Shown in pieces: positions 45,801-55,373 of a stretch of 64,000 nt of DNA. A program made the translations under genes and the position numbers. Position 1 is the first letter of the stretch. Each line of letters starts with the position of its first letter. Origin of the DNA: Ruminococcus flavefaciens ND2009 (GTDB lineage Bacteria; Bacillota; Clostridia; Oscillospirales; Ruminococcaceae); NCBI RefSeq assembly GCF_000621785.1, contig NZ_KK211347.1, positions 186,001 through 250,000 on the forward strand, read 5' to 3'. The notes under the pieces are model-generated. The model searched no databases and had not been told where the DNA came from. It worked only from the letters and a program-made list of their open reading frames with translations.

Positions 45801-46634
45801 ATGAAAAAAAGTCTTAGAAATGGCCTTGAATTTGCGGAAGTAAACGGACATAAACTTCACATATTCAGGTGCGGAGATAAAAGCAATCCGACTCTCGTGT
45901 TCATGTCGGGATCAGGAACAATTTCACCTATGTATGATTTTAAAGTGCTGTATGAAAAACTGCTCAGCGACTTCAGAATAATAGTAATTGAAAAATTCGG
46001 TTATGGTTATTCTGATCTGTATGAAGGTTCCTGTGAGATCGATACTATCGTAAGCTATCAGAAGCAGGCGTTAGTATCAATGGGGGAGAAAGCTCCCTAT
46101 ATCCTTCTTCCGCATTCTATGAGCGGTATAGAAGCTATCAGATGGAAACAGCTCTATCCTGATGATATAAAGGCAATAATCGGTCTTGATATGGCGACTC
46201 CTATCACATATAGCGAATGGGGCGAAGATGAGATCAATAAACGCATTGATCTCATGCTAAAACTGAAAAGGCTCAAAGAAACAGGATTATTGTTCTGGTA
46301 TCCTATAAATAAGCGCGGACTGAGTAAGGATGAAATAAAGCAGCATCAGCTGCTGAAAAAAAGGAATTTGATGAACAACTGCTATATAAATGAAGCAAAG
46401 GCAGTCCTGAACAACGCCAGGATCACAGCTGATTCCGGGAAAGCAGAATGTCCGACTTTACTGTTTGTATCTAACGGGAAACAGACGTCACCGAACTGGA
46501 TCGCTAATGAACAGAAATATGCTGAATCGGTAGGTGCAGAAACTGTTCTTCTGAACTGCGGACACTATATTCATTATTACGAAAGTGATAAAATAAGCTC
46601 TAAGATCAGAGAGTTTATTAAAAAGATAGATTAA
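45801..46634 (+). CDS. Alpha/beta hydrolase
   Basis: 277 residues from ATG 45801, chosen because GAGGT precedes it and the family begins here; the frame is open 99 bp further upstream. An oxyanion FMSGSG turn, nucleophile motif PHSMSGIEA (a variant of GxSxG with His before Ser), and C-terminal GHYIHYY as the likely catalytic His. Substrate unknown. It lies alone between unrelated genes. Confidence 0.8.
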   Translation: MKKSLRNGLEFAEVNGHKLHIFRCGDKSNPTLVFMSGSGTISPMYDFKVLYEKLLSDFRIIVIEKFGYGYSDLYEGSCEIDTIVSYQKQALVSMGEKAPYILLPHSMSGIEAIRWKQLYPDDIKAIIGLDMATPITYSEWGEDEINKRIDLMLKLKRLKETGLLFWYPINKRGLSKDEIKQHQLLKKRNLMNNCYINEAKAVLNNARITADSGKAECPTLLFVSNGKQTSPNWIANEQKYAESVGAETVLLNCGHYIHYYESDKISSKIREFIKKID

Positions 46635-46763
46635 TATGTCCCGTTAAGCCTGTGTGATAGGGAGTTATATAACAGGAGATATTCATGGTTTGCTTGAGCC
46701 TGTATACGACTTGTTCACACGACATAACTGAGAATGATATTGTGAAAAATGGTATGATAACAT

Positions 46764-47675
46764 ATGGAAAACACTGAAAAAAATAAAGCTTATTTTCATC
46801 TTCCGGGGCTGTTTGAGTTCTATGACCTGTACAGTGTGTTTTTGCCGCTGTACCGTGAGCACAGGGAATATTTCTATGACTGGTGTGAAATAGCATCTGT
46901 CTATGGTGCTCCGGCGGACTGTATCTGGGGCGGCGGACGTGCAGGATTCGGCGAATGTGAGGCTGAAGATGTACTGGCACTTATGAATGAATACGGTATT
47001 TCTTCAAGGCTCACTTTCAGCAATTCGCTATTAAAATCGGAACATCTCACCGACAGGAAATGCAATGCCCTGTGTGAGCTTTTCGCCGGAAGCAAAGGTG
47101 TACGGAACGGTGTGATAATTTACTCCGATCTTCTGCTTGACCATATTAAAAATAATTATCCGGAGCTCTATTTCGTTTCCTCGACTACAAAGGTCCAGAC
47201 TGATTTTACGCAGTTTTTGAAGGAAACAGAACGCAGTGATATTAAATATGTTGTTCCTGATTTCAGGCTCAATAAGCTGTATGATAAACTTGATAAACTC
47301 TCGCAGGTACAGAAAGATAAAGTCGAGTTTCTGTGCAATGAATGCTGCTCGTTTTACTGTAAAGACAGAAAGGCTTGCTATGAAAATGTGAGCCGCAAAA
47401 ATCTCGGAGAAAACTGTCCCGATCACATCTGTACCGCGCCTGATGCCAAGGACGGATACCGCTTTTCAAAGGCAATGAAAAATCCGGGATTTATCAGTAC
47501 AGATGACATCATCGATACATATATGCCCCTCGGCTTTTCAAATTTCAAAATAGAAGGCAGAGGACTGGGAAGTGCTGTCAATCTCGAATTTCTGCTTTAT
47601 TACTTAACAAAGCCGGAATACCGGATTATTGTCCGTGAAGAGATCTATCTCGACAGTATGTTGGATCTTTTCTGA
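46764..47675 (+). CDS. Peptidase U32-like protein with Cys cluster
   Basis: 303 residues. It resembles U32/YhbU-type proteins only in part: LYFVSSTTKV, YVVPDFRLNKLYDKL, a CNECCSFYCKDRKACYE cluster followed by another two Cys, and the U32-like FKIEGRG near the C-terminus. U32-type proteins use Cys ligands for a metal or Fe-S cluster and several act in RNA hydroxylation. Function here is not known. No clear promoter is visible. Confidence 0.6.
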   Translation: MENTEKNKAYFHLPGLFEFYDLYSVFLPLYREHREYFYDWCEIASVYGAPADCIWGGGRAGFGECEAEDVLALMNEYGISSRLTFSNSLLKSEHLTDRKCNALCELFAGSKGVRNGVIIYSDLLLDHIKNNYPELYFVSSTTKVQTDFTQFLKETERSDIKYVVPDFRLNKLYDKLDKLSQVQKDKVEFLCNECCSFYCKDRKACYENVSRKNLGENCPDHICTAPDAKDGYRFSKAMKNPGFISTDDIIDTYMPLGFSNFKIEGRGLGSAVNLEFLLYYLTKPEYRIIVREEIYLDSMLDLF

Positions 47676-47736
47676 ATACTTATCCCCAAAAAGAGAGCTT
47701 CAGAAATGGTATATTGTCAATACATTACCATACAAA

Positions 47737-47765
47737 AGCGGAGCGGCTGTTTTAGCCGCTCCGCT
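47737..47765. terminator. Bidirectional terminator between convergent genes
   Basis: Perfect 12-bp GC-rich arms (AGCGGAGCGGCT, AGCCGCTCCGCT) with a 5-nt loop; a TTTT run follows on the minus strand. It ends both the U32-like gene and the dockerin gene. Confidence 0.85.
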
Positions 47766-47780
47766 TATTAATATCAGAGA

Positions 47781-50700
47781 TCATTTTTCCAGAAGCTTCT
47801 GCCTGAGAAGAACTAAATCGAATACGTCGATTGTGTTGTCCTTACAGAGGTCAGCGTGGCGCCAGCAGGTAAGATCGGTGCTCTTGCGGAGCAGCCATTT
47901 CTGGAGCATTACGAGATCCGCCACGGATACTTCGCCGTCAAGATTGCAGTCTCCTGCAAGGTCGTCATTCTCGTAGGGATAACTGATGCTGAACTTGTCC
48001 AGGTTGAATAGATAGCCCTCTCCGCCCTTGAAGACGAAGTACACATCGTTTATACCTGTGGTTTTTTCTATCCTGCATTTCTGAGTGGACCATTTCTGCC
48101 AGCCGCCTGTATCGGTGACGTCCATGGTGCCTATAAGCTTTCCGTCGGGAGAACCGAGGTGCACTTCGATGGCTCCGCTGCTTCCGTTTGAAGCAACGCG
48201 GAAGTTCAGAGATTCTGCGCCTCTGCCGAAGTTTATGCCGTCAAAGCCGATGTAGTCGCCGTTTTCGATATAGGCAACATCGCTTCCGCCCTCGCTGCAA
48301 TTCTCGATGTCGATACCTGACTGATGATTGTAGTCCTCAGCTTCGATGGCGTCGCCTGAGGGAGCAACAGTGCCTGTTACACTTACCTTGCACTTTACAG
48401 TAAACTGTTTGTCGCTTGCCTCGAGAGTTCTTGCTATTATTTCAGCCGTACCCTGGGACAGTCCCGTAACATTGCCCTTGCTGTCGACGGAAGCCACCAG
48501 AGGGTTCGATGAAGTCCAGAGAACTACCTTATCCGTTGCGTTATCAGGGGAGACAGACGCCTGTATCTTTGCGGTATCTCCTGCATTCAGAGCAAGGGAC
48601 TCCTTATCCAGACGCAGTCCGGATACATTTACGCGGGAGCCGTTGAGTTTCCATTTTGCCTGTATCCTCTGGTTGTAATCAGGCATGATGAATGTGGCGC
48701 GTGTGCCGTCTGCACTTATGGGAGTTACCTCCATTGCGTCGATACCGGGCTGCCAGCCGTCGAATGTGTAGCCTGCTCTTGATTTTGCGTCTATAGTTAC
48801 CAGCTCGCCGGGAGCGTGATACTCAACTATAGATGTTCCCATGGAGTCGCCCACATTATTGATGACCAGAACGCGCTTTTCGGCTCTGTCTATTCTTACA
48901 AGGTGCATATCTCTTGCACCGACAGCCTCAAGGGGAGTATTTCCCACAGGCTCCAGACGGAACACCAGAAGCTGATCCAGATCATATCCCTTAATTATCT
49001 TTACGCGGACTGTTTTGCTTGTATCGCCGGCGTCGAATGAAATATTGGGATCGTCTATGAAACTGTAATCCTTGTCGGGCTGAGCATCGCCTGCGACGGG
49101 AGTGACCTTGAAGGTCATGGGACCTGCTGCGGGCTTGCTGAGCTTCACTTCCAGCTCTATGGTATCTCCTGCCTTGGCGAAGGTGTTCAGCTGTGCAAAT
49201 CCTGCGTTCACGTCTTCCGTAAGACCGAGGCTGTTGTTGTAGCCCACTTCGATCCTGGGATAGACCGCATAGGCGCCTCTGTTCACGCCGTTGTCGCCTG
49301 AGCCGATAGCAGGGCTGCCTTCCCTTAGACTGAAGTCACCTGCGGCAGGATCGGCAAACATGGGGTCCTTGGCAAGCTCGGTCTTTGAGCCTATCTGCGC
49401 ATTGAAGGCGTCCACAGTAATGGAGGGCTGCGACGGATCCATATAGCGCACATAGGTGGGCTTTCTTGTGGAGTACCAGAGGTTATTGCGGAACACATTT
49501 GAGCCGCCGCCTTTAAGGTCTATACCGTGCCATGCGTGGAAGCCGTTTACGGAGGTCTCCTTCACCAGAAGTCCCACAGTGTCATTGCTGCCGTACATAC
49601 TGTTTTCGTCCTCGTAGGCGATGTTGTTCCTTACCTCGTTATTCCAGGATCTGTCAAGAGAAATACCGTTTTTCAGATTGTAGGTGACGTTGTTTATCCA
49701 CCTTGCGTCCCAGGTGGAGCCCGTATCCCAGAAAGCTGAGAACAGTCCCGATTCTATGCGCTGTGCAGGGAAATTCATGAAGTGGTCGGGATCCATGGGC
49801 ATACGTCCGTTTCCGTCAAGGGGTCTGTTGTAGACTATGTTCTCATAAGCCCAGTTTCGCGTACATTCAGACTCGTTGAACATGAAGTAGGCGGTATTGT
49901 AAGAAACATTTCTGACAGCGGTGAAGTCCCTTACACTGATGTCCAGCCAGATGGTACCGCCGTTTACCGAGCCGCCCGAGTAGTTGAAGGCGAAGGCGTT
50001 GTTCCTGTTGCCGTCGGCTCTGCCGCCTAAGGTGGAGGACTCTGCGCCGCCTGCACCTGCATTCTTTCCTATGGCGCCTATGAAGGTGTTCTCGGAGATT
50101 ATGCAGTTCTGTGAGTGATTATCGTAGCACAGGGTCTCGCCGTAGACGCTCTGGAAGTAGTTATTACGGATGACATTGTCGGGACCCGCCACGGGAATGG
50201 TTACGTCGGGGCGGTAAACTCCCTGATTGGACCATGTCCAGGGAGCATTGTAAACGCAGCCGATGTTTTTGAACTGATTGTTCAGCACAACGTTTCCTTT
50301 TCCCATGATGTTGATGGTGCTTCGGGCGTATTTGTAGTCCTCGAAGACGAAACCCTCGATCTTGACGTAGTCACGGCCGAAGAGGTTGAAAACGTCGGTG
50401 AGCTGGTTCTTTCTGCCTGCTATAGAGTATTCGATGCCTGCATTGTCATAGTGCTTTACATCGTTCTCGCTCCAGCCCGTGTCCTGAAGCCACTGTGCCC
50501 TGACCTGGGGCGTTACTGTGGAGCCGTCAAAGACGTCCTTGTGCTTGATGATGACCTTGCCTATATCGGAGCTGTTTTCGGGGCGGAAGACGATCATGGC
50601 ATCCTCTCTGCCTGATTCTTTGGGCCTTATATCCTCCTCGATATAAGTACCGGGGCGTATGAGGACGGTAGTGCCTGCGGTAGCCTCGTCGGCTGCTTTC

Positions 50701-50912
50701 TTGATCGATCTGTAAGGCGCGTCCGAAGAGCCTTTTCCGCTGTAGTCATTGCCGTTTTCCGCAACATAGAGCACTCTGCCGCTGATGTCAGCTGCTTCTG
50801 CCCTTAGCCCGTTCAGCAAGCCTTTGGGGTGAGAGTCCATGATACCTGTGTTGTTGTACAGCATAGTCGGGATCATGAACAGACTAAGTAATCCTGCAAT
50901 TCTTTTTTTCAT
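47781..50912 (-). CDS. Secreted dockerin-bearing beta-helix polysaccharide lyase-like protein
   Basis: 1043 residues from ATG 50912 behind AGAAGGGAAAG, with a signal peptide (MKKR then a hydrophobic run). Domains in order: parallel beta-helix with the YVAENGNDYSGKG opening common in PL9-like pectate lyases (to ~540); Calx-beta-like (~580-670); an InlB-type repeat (YTFDGW); BIG2 (~755-840); CBM6-like (~855-985, EAEDY start); and a C-terminal type I dockerin with two Ca-binding repeats (DCNLDGEVSVADLV, DLCKDNTIDVFDLV). Role: pectin or related plant polysaccharide breakdown on a cellulosome. The region is visibly more GC-rich than the biosynthetic locus, consistent with core-genome DNA. Confidence 0.88.
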   Translation of the reverse strand: MKKRIAGLLSLFMIPTMLYNNTGIMDSHPKGLLNGLRAEAADISGRVLYVAENGNDYSGKGSSDAPYRSIKKAADEATAGTTVLIRPGTYIEEDIRPKESGREDAMIVFRPENSSDIGKVIIKHKDVFDGSTVTPQVRAQWLQDTGWSENDVKHYDNAGIEYSIAGRKNQLTDVFNLFGRDYVKIEGFVFEDYKYARSTINIMGKGNVVLNNQFKNIGCVYNAPWTWSNQGVYRPDVTIPVAGPDNVIRNNYFQSVYGETLCYDNHSQNCIISENTFIGAIGKNAGAGGAESSTLGGRADGNRNNAFAFNYSGGSVNGGTIWLDISVRDFTAVRNVSYNTAYFMFNESECTRNWAYENIVYNRPLDGNGRMPMDPDHFMNFPAQRIESGLFSAFWDTGSTWDARWINNVTYNLKNGISLDRSWNNEVRNNIAYEDENSMYGSNDTVGLLVKETSVNGFHAWHGIDLKGGGSNVFRNNLWYSTRKPTYVRYMDPSQPSITVDAFNAQIGSKTELAKDPMFADPAAGDFSLREGSPAIGSGDNGVNRGAYAVYPRIEVGYNNSLGLTEDVNAGFAQLNTFAKAGDTIELEVKLSKPAAGPMTFKVTPVAGDAQPDKDYSFIDDPNISFDAGDTSKTVRVKIIKGYDLDQLLVFRLEPVGNTPLEAVGARDMHLVRIDRAEKRVLVINNVGDSMGTSIVEYHAPGELVTIDAKSRAGYTFDGWQPGIDAMEVTPISADGTRATFIMPDYNQRIQAKWKLNGSRVNVSGLRLDKESLALNAGDTAKIQASVSPDNATDKVVLWTSSNPLVASVDSKGNVTGLSQGTAEIIARTLEASDKQFTVKCKVSVTGTVAPSGDAIEAEDYNHQSGIDIENCSEGGSDVAYIENGDYIGFDGINFGRGAESLNFRVASNGSSGAIEVHLGSPDGKLIGTMDVTDTGGWQKWSTQKCRIEKTTGINDVYFVFKGGEGYLFNLDKFSISYPYENDDLAGDCNLDGEVSVADLVMLQKWLLRKSTDLTCWRHADLCKDNTIDVFDLVLLRQKLLEK

Positions 50913-51255
50913 TTTTCTCTTTCCCTTCTGTATAGGATAAGTGTTTCCCTTTACGCATTCAAGCGTGAACATATCCCCTTAGGGACCTGCGCTGCACGAC
51001 TGCTCCTGACCTGAGAAAACAACGCTGTGCGGCGGAAAAGTCCCCTTATAAACAGTATAACCCATAATGGCACGGGAAGCAATATTCTATTGTATCGAAC
51101 CCAAAGATAATCCCACATAGAAAAAGAGAAGTATGTCAAAAAGTCTTGCATTTTTATTCACAATACGATATAATAAACGTAAAACGTCCATTATAATTTA
51201 TCTAAAAGCCCTTGCAGATACGCTGATCGGAGATCAGCTTCCTGCAGATCGGGCA

Positions 51256-51289
51256 ATTATATCATAACGCTTCGCTTTTATGATATAAT
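51256..51289. promoter_or_regulatory. 12-bp palindrome with embedded -10 box
   Basis: ATTATATCATAA (51256-51267) and TTATGATATAAT (51278-51289) are perfect inverted copies; the right arm ends in TATAAT, 20 bp before the regulator ATG. It looks like an operator over the regulator's own promoter, in the 397-bp divergent region (50913-51309) shared with the dockerin gene. No other gene is seen there. Confidence 0.6.
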
Positions 51290-51309
51290 CAATGCAGGGG
51301 TGATTATCT

Positions 51310-53082
51310 ATGAAAAAAAGGCTGACAGTGGGTGTTGTCACAGCGGAATGTTACCGCGAATACACATCTGAGATCATCCGCGGAATAATCGCGCAGAGCG
51401 AGCTTGCAGACTGTAATGTCATGGTGCTTGCGGCAAAAAATAATTTTCAGGAGCCTGTGTCTCCTCATGTGGAGCATGAAGCTGAGGTGTTCCGTCTTAT
51501 AGAGCTTTCTGATTTTGACGGCTTTCTCTATGACCAGAACGCATTAAACAACAGGGAAGTGCAGAAAAAGCTGGACGCACTGCTCAAGCGCACGGGTAAG
51601 CCCGTCATGCTCCTTGATGCGGGGGAGCACCCGTTTTTCGAGAATACCGTTTCCCACGATCCCGAGGCATTTGCGCTGCTCATAGAGCACATGATACAGG
51701 TCCACGGGTGCAGGAGGATATACTGCCTGACAGGCACCAGGGGGACTCCTCAGGCTGAGGAGCGCCTTGAGACCTATTTCCATGTCATGCAGAGGCACGG
51801 GCTTCCTTATGACGAGAGTTATTATTCATACGGCGATTTCTGGCGCAATGCGCCTGTTGAGTTCGCACAGCGCATTATCAGCGGAGAGCTTGCCATGCCT
51901 GAGGCAGTGGTCTGCGCCAACGATATAATGGCGGATACCCTGATCGCTGCACTTGCAAAGGCTGGCATAAATGTTCCAAAGGATATGGCTGTTACAGGTT
52001 TTGACGGCTATCTTGAAGATGAATGGAGCGATGTAAGTATCACCAGCTTTCCGAAAAGCTGCTATCAGCTGGGAGCTGACGCTTTCAGGCGGCTTTACAG
52101 GATGATCAGCGGAAAAAGCTGCCGCAGAATATCCTCCGGACACAGCCGTATCCAGATCGGACGGAGCTGTGGCTGCGTCCCCGTATTGAGCACGACAGAT
52201 AAAAGCCGCAGGGAAAAACGGCTCATCTCCCGCTATCGGGAGTGGTTCTATCACAGTGAGGTGCTGTTTGAGCTTATGCACTCAGAGTCGCTGTATGACC
52301 TGCTGTATATGCTGGCAAGCAGGATATATCTGGTCTGTCACTGGTCGGATTTTCGCGTATTTCTCACAGACAGCTGTGTGAAGTCGCTGTCTTCACACTC
52401 TGATTTCCCCATGCACAGCGACTGCTGTCAGGTGCTGTGGACCGACAGGGCAGGCAGGAGCAGCGGCATTTCGGAACGCTGTATCAAGCAGTCTGACATT
52501 ATTTCCTGCCTTACGGAAAATACTGACCACCCCTGTGTGTATTTCCTCTCGCCGCTGCACATGAATGAGAGACAGTTCGGATTTGCAGCCCTGTCCTTCG
52601 GCAGACTTGCCTGCTGCTATCAGCCTGAATACTGTACGCTTATCAGCTATCTCTGCCTTGCACTGGAGCAGCTGGAGGAGAGGACCTTGCTCAGGGCTCA
52701 GTCGGGCGGCGGCACAAGAGAACCGGAAAATCCTCAGCTCTATCGTCAGCTTGTACAGCTGCGTGAGGAGATGCAGCAGTGCCCCGAAGCTGACTGGAGC
52801 GTACAGGAGCTCTGCGGACGAACTCATGTGAGCAGGAGCTACCTTCAGAGAATGTATAAAAAATACTTCGGCAAAAGCGTCGTTGAGGAGCTAATTTCCT
52901 TCAGGCTGAGGAAGGCAAAGGAACTCATCAGCGGTACGGACCTTACTATGTCGCAGATAGCTGAGCTTTGCGGCTATGCCTCCTATGCACATTTTGCCAA
53001 GCAGTTCAAGGTCAATGAGGGAATGACTCTCTCGGAGTACCGTCAGCGTTCCCGTAAGAGTAACGGAAGGAGCGGCGTATGA
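51310..53082 (+). CDS. LacI-type sensor-AraC transcriptional regulator
   Basis: 590 residues. Residues ~5-275 are a periplasmic-binding-protein-like sugar sensor (LTVGVVTAECYREY, PEAVVCANDIMADTL, VTGFDGY); a middle region of ~200 residues is unassigned; residues ~480-585 are an AraC HTH pair (SVQELCGRTHVSRSYLQRMY, MSQIAELCGYASYAHFAKQF). XylR-type proteins share this build and respond to a sugar. Divergent from the dockerin enzyme, it probably controls that gene and itself. Its stop overlaps the next gene (ATGA). Confidence 0.85.
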   Translation: MKKRLTVGVVTAECYREYTSEIIRGIIAQSELADCNVMVLAAKNNFQEPVSPHVEHEAEVFRLIELSDFDGFLYDQNALNNREVQKKLDALLKRTGKPVMLLDAGEHPFFENTVSHDPEAFALLIEHMIQVHGCRRIYCLTGTRGTPQAEERLETYFHVMQRHGLPYDESYYSYGDFWRNAPVEFAQRIISGELAMPEAVVCANDIMADTLIAALAKAGINVPKDMAVTGFDGYLEDEWSDVSITSFPKSCYQLGADAFRRLYRMISGKSCRRISSGHSRIQIGRSCGCVPVLSTTDKSRREKRLISRYREWFYHSEVLFELMHSESLYDLLYMLASRIYLVCHWSDFRVFLTDSCVKSLSSHSDFPMHSDCCQVLWTDRAGRSSGISERCIKQSDIISCLTENTDHPCVYFLSPLHMNERQFGFAALSFGRLACCYQPEYCTLISYLCLALEQLEERTLLRAQSGGGTREPENPQLYRQLVQLREEMQQCPEADWSVQELCGRTHVSRSYLQRMYKKYFGKSVVEELISFRLRKAKELISGTDLTMSQIAELCGYASYAHFAKQFKVNEGMTLSEYRQRSRKSNGRSGV

Positions 53083-54128
53083 ACAACAATACAGGGATAA
53101 GATCAAAGGATATGCCCGCTGCTGAGCGAAACCGCTGTCTTGATCTTTTCAAGGGTATCGCAGCTGTCTGTGTGGTATTTGTACATATACCGTTCCACGG
53201 CATCTTCGGAAAGTGCATCAGCTCCATAGGCTCCTGCGGAGTCATGCTGTTTTTCCTCATCAGCGGATATTACGCCTTCGGTGAAAGAGAGAAGATGTGC
53301 AGAAAGCTCGGGAAGCGTTTCTGCCGTAATCTTCTGATAACCGTCATCGCTGTGCTGGTGTATTTTGGTATATCCTATGCGCTGAATGACAATAGTTATT
53401 ACCGTAATATCTGGCTCAGGACATTTTCAAGACCGCGCTTTTATCTCAGAATGATCTATTGCAGCGATCTTGAAGCCATCAGCGGAGATCCGCTGTGGTT
53501 CATGTTTGCGCTGCTGCACGTATATGTCATATTCTGGCTGATGTATAAACTGAGACTGGAAAAATTTGCAAAATTTGCAATGCCCCTGTTTATTCTCCTG
53601 CGTATCGTACTTGAAACCTATAAATATGCGACTGGCGGAAGCTGGCGGATATGCAGCAACGCTCTTGTTGCAGCGCTCCCGCTTATGCTGCTTGGATTCT
53701 GCATTGCGGAATGGAAGGAAAAGCTGCTGAAGCTGCCTGCATGGTCCGCAGCTGTCTGCGGTGTACTCTCGCTTATATGCCTGATCCTGCTGATAAAGTA
53801 TGATCCGTTCAGATATAACATAACGCAGATATTTAAGCTTACGCTTGTGGCTTCGGTATTCCTGTTTGCACTTAAAAAGCCGAAGCTCCGCCTCTTTCCG
53901 CCGATGGAAATACTGGGCGGAGCCTATTCGCTTCACGTTTACCTCTGGCATATGCCTGTTATCATGATACTGTATACATTATGTGAGCGCCGTATTCTGA
54001 AGGCTGATCCTTATGACTGGTATATGCCGCTTGTGGTTGCAGGAATTTCCATTCTTATATCTGTTGTGATCGTCACGGTGCAGCGCCTGATAAAGCGTCT
54101 TGTGACACGGAATGACTATGAAGTCTGA
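53079..54128 (+). CDS. Acyltransferase-3 family membrane protein
   Basis: 349 residues with about ten transmembrane segments. The N-terminal RNRCLDLFKGIAAVCVVFVH and the ISGYY motif are typical of acyltransferase-3 (OafA/WecH-like) enzymes, which O-acetylate sugars or surface polymers. It overlaps the regulator by four bases, an unusual partner. Substrate unknown. Confidence 0.85.
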   Translation: MNNNTGIRSKDMPAAERNRCLDLFKGIAAVCVVFVHIPFHGIFGKCISSIGSCGVMLFFLISGYYAFGEREKMCRKLGKRFCRNLLITVIAVLVYFGISYALNDNSYYRNIWLRTFSRPRFYLRMIYCSDLEAISGDPLWFMFALLHVYVIFWLMYKLRLEKFAKFAMPLFILLRIVLETYKYATGGSWRICSNALVAALPLMLLGFCIAEWKEKLLKLPAWSAAVCGVLSLICLILLIKYDPFRYNITQIFKLTLVASVFLFALKKPKLRLFPPMEILGGAYSLHVYLWHMPVIMILYTLCERRILKADPYDWYMPLVVAGISILISVVIVTVQRLIKRLVTRNDYEV

Positions 54129-54275
54129 ATGGGAAACTGATCGGAGAAAGACAGAAAACAGCATATTTCAGAATTGTAATGTTCCGTAATATTAAAAACG
54201 GGACAGAGGGGCGGTTGTGTGGTATACTATGGTTACAGAAGCGGAAAGCTACTACACTAAAAAGGAGTAATCATC

Positions 54276-55253
54276 ATGAAAGAAATGATAAACCGTATCA
54301 CACAGGACTTCATCGAGAACAGGGACATTATCAAAAAGGCAATAAAGCTTGAAAGCTCATATATCTACCCTGTGGCAGCAAATGTATTCTGCGCTGCAGG
54401 AGTTAAAGCGGACGCCGACAAGCTCCGCGAATGCAGAAAGATCATCAAGAAGAATGCAGGCTTCGGTTCTTATCTGAAAGGAAATGTAATGGTGCCTTTT
54501 GCAGCGAAGCTCTGCATAGCTGACGATCCTGACGCTCATTTTGAGAAGGTAATGGCTATGTACGGCATTCTCAAGGAGCACTTCAGAAGATCGGAATACC
54601 TTGCTCTCCTTGCAACTCTCCTTGCTGAAAAGACAACCATCGAAGAGGCAGGACATATTGCAGCAAGAGGACGTGCTGTCTATGATAAGATGAAGAAGGA
54701 GCACCCTGTACTCACATCAAGAGAGGACAGCATAATGGCAGGCTTTATGGCGTTTTCCGAGAAGAGCGACAGTGAGCTTATTGATGACGCTGAGAAGTGC
54801 TATGAGCTCCTCAGGAAAAAGTTCTCGGACAAGGATTCTGTTCAGACAGTTTCACACATACTATCCATGACAAACGGAGCTCCCGAAGAAAAGGTAAGCA
54901 GAATGATCAGGATGTTCGGCGCTTTAAAGGAAGCAGGACGCAAGTTCGGCAAGCACTTTGAACTGTCAACACTTGCTGCAGTGTCAATAATAGATGCCGA
55001 TGAAAAGGAGCTTGTTGACAGTATAATTGCCATCGACAGCCTGCTCAGCGGTCAGAAGGGCTACGGAGCATTAAGCCTCGACAAGAAAACAAGGCTCATG
55101 CACGCAGCTATGCTCACCGCCGACCTTTACGGAGACAGCGATAATGCTCAGGCAGCAGTATCTGCTTCTGCACTTGCATTGATCGCAGCACAGCAAGCTG
55201 CAATGTGTGCAGCGATCGCTGCATCGGCAGCCGCAAGCAACGCGAATTCATAA
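54276..55253 (+). CDS. DUF4003-like protein
   Basis: 325 residues, almost wholly helical, ATG behind AAGGAG. It matches the DUF4003 type as I recall it: long repeats of helices with REDSIMAGFMAFSEKS and an Ala/Ser-rich hydrophobic tail (~295-325). Function unknown. A TATACT box lies about 50 bp upstream. Confidence 0.7.
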   Translation: MKEMINRITQDFIENRDIIKKAIKLESSYIYPVAANVFCAAGVKADADKLRECRKIIKKNAGFGSYLKGNVMVPFAAKLCIADDPDAHFEKVMAMYGILKEHFRRSEYLALLATLLAEKTTIEEAGHIAARGRAVYDKMKKEHPVLTSREDSIMAGFMAFSEKSDSELIDDAEKCYELLRKKFSDKDSVQTVSHILSMTNGAPEEKVSRMIRMFGALKEAGRKFGKHFELSTLAAVSIIDADEKELVDSIIAIDSLLSGQKGYGALSLDKKTRLMHAAMLTADLYGDSDNAQAAVSASALALIAAQQAAMCAAIAASAAASNANS

Positions 55254-55334
55254 GTAAAAACACAAGGCTTTATGCAGAAATAAAACCGCAGTCTTATGGC
55301 GGCTATCCTTAACGGAACTTTATAAAATTCGTAT

Positions 55335-55373
55335 GAAACCCGAGGGCATAACATCCTCGGGTTTCTTCATTTT
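55335..55373 (+). terminator. Terminator after the DUF4003-like gene
   Basis: Perfect 10-bp arms GAAACCCGAG and CTCGGGTTTC, followed by TTCATTTT. It stands immediately left of the mobile element and could mark the insertion point. Confidence 0.8.

Noticed and set aside
49527..50615. Several long plus-strand frames opposite the dockerin gene
   Set aside because: Antisense shadows caused by the higher GC content; no ribosome binding sites or family motifs.
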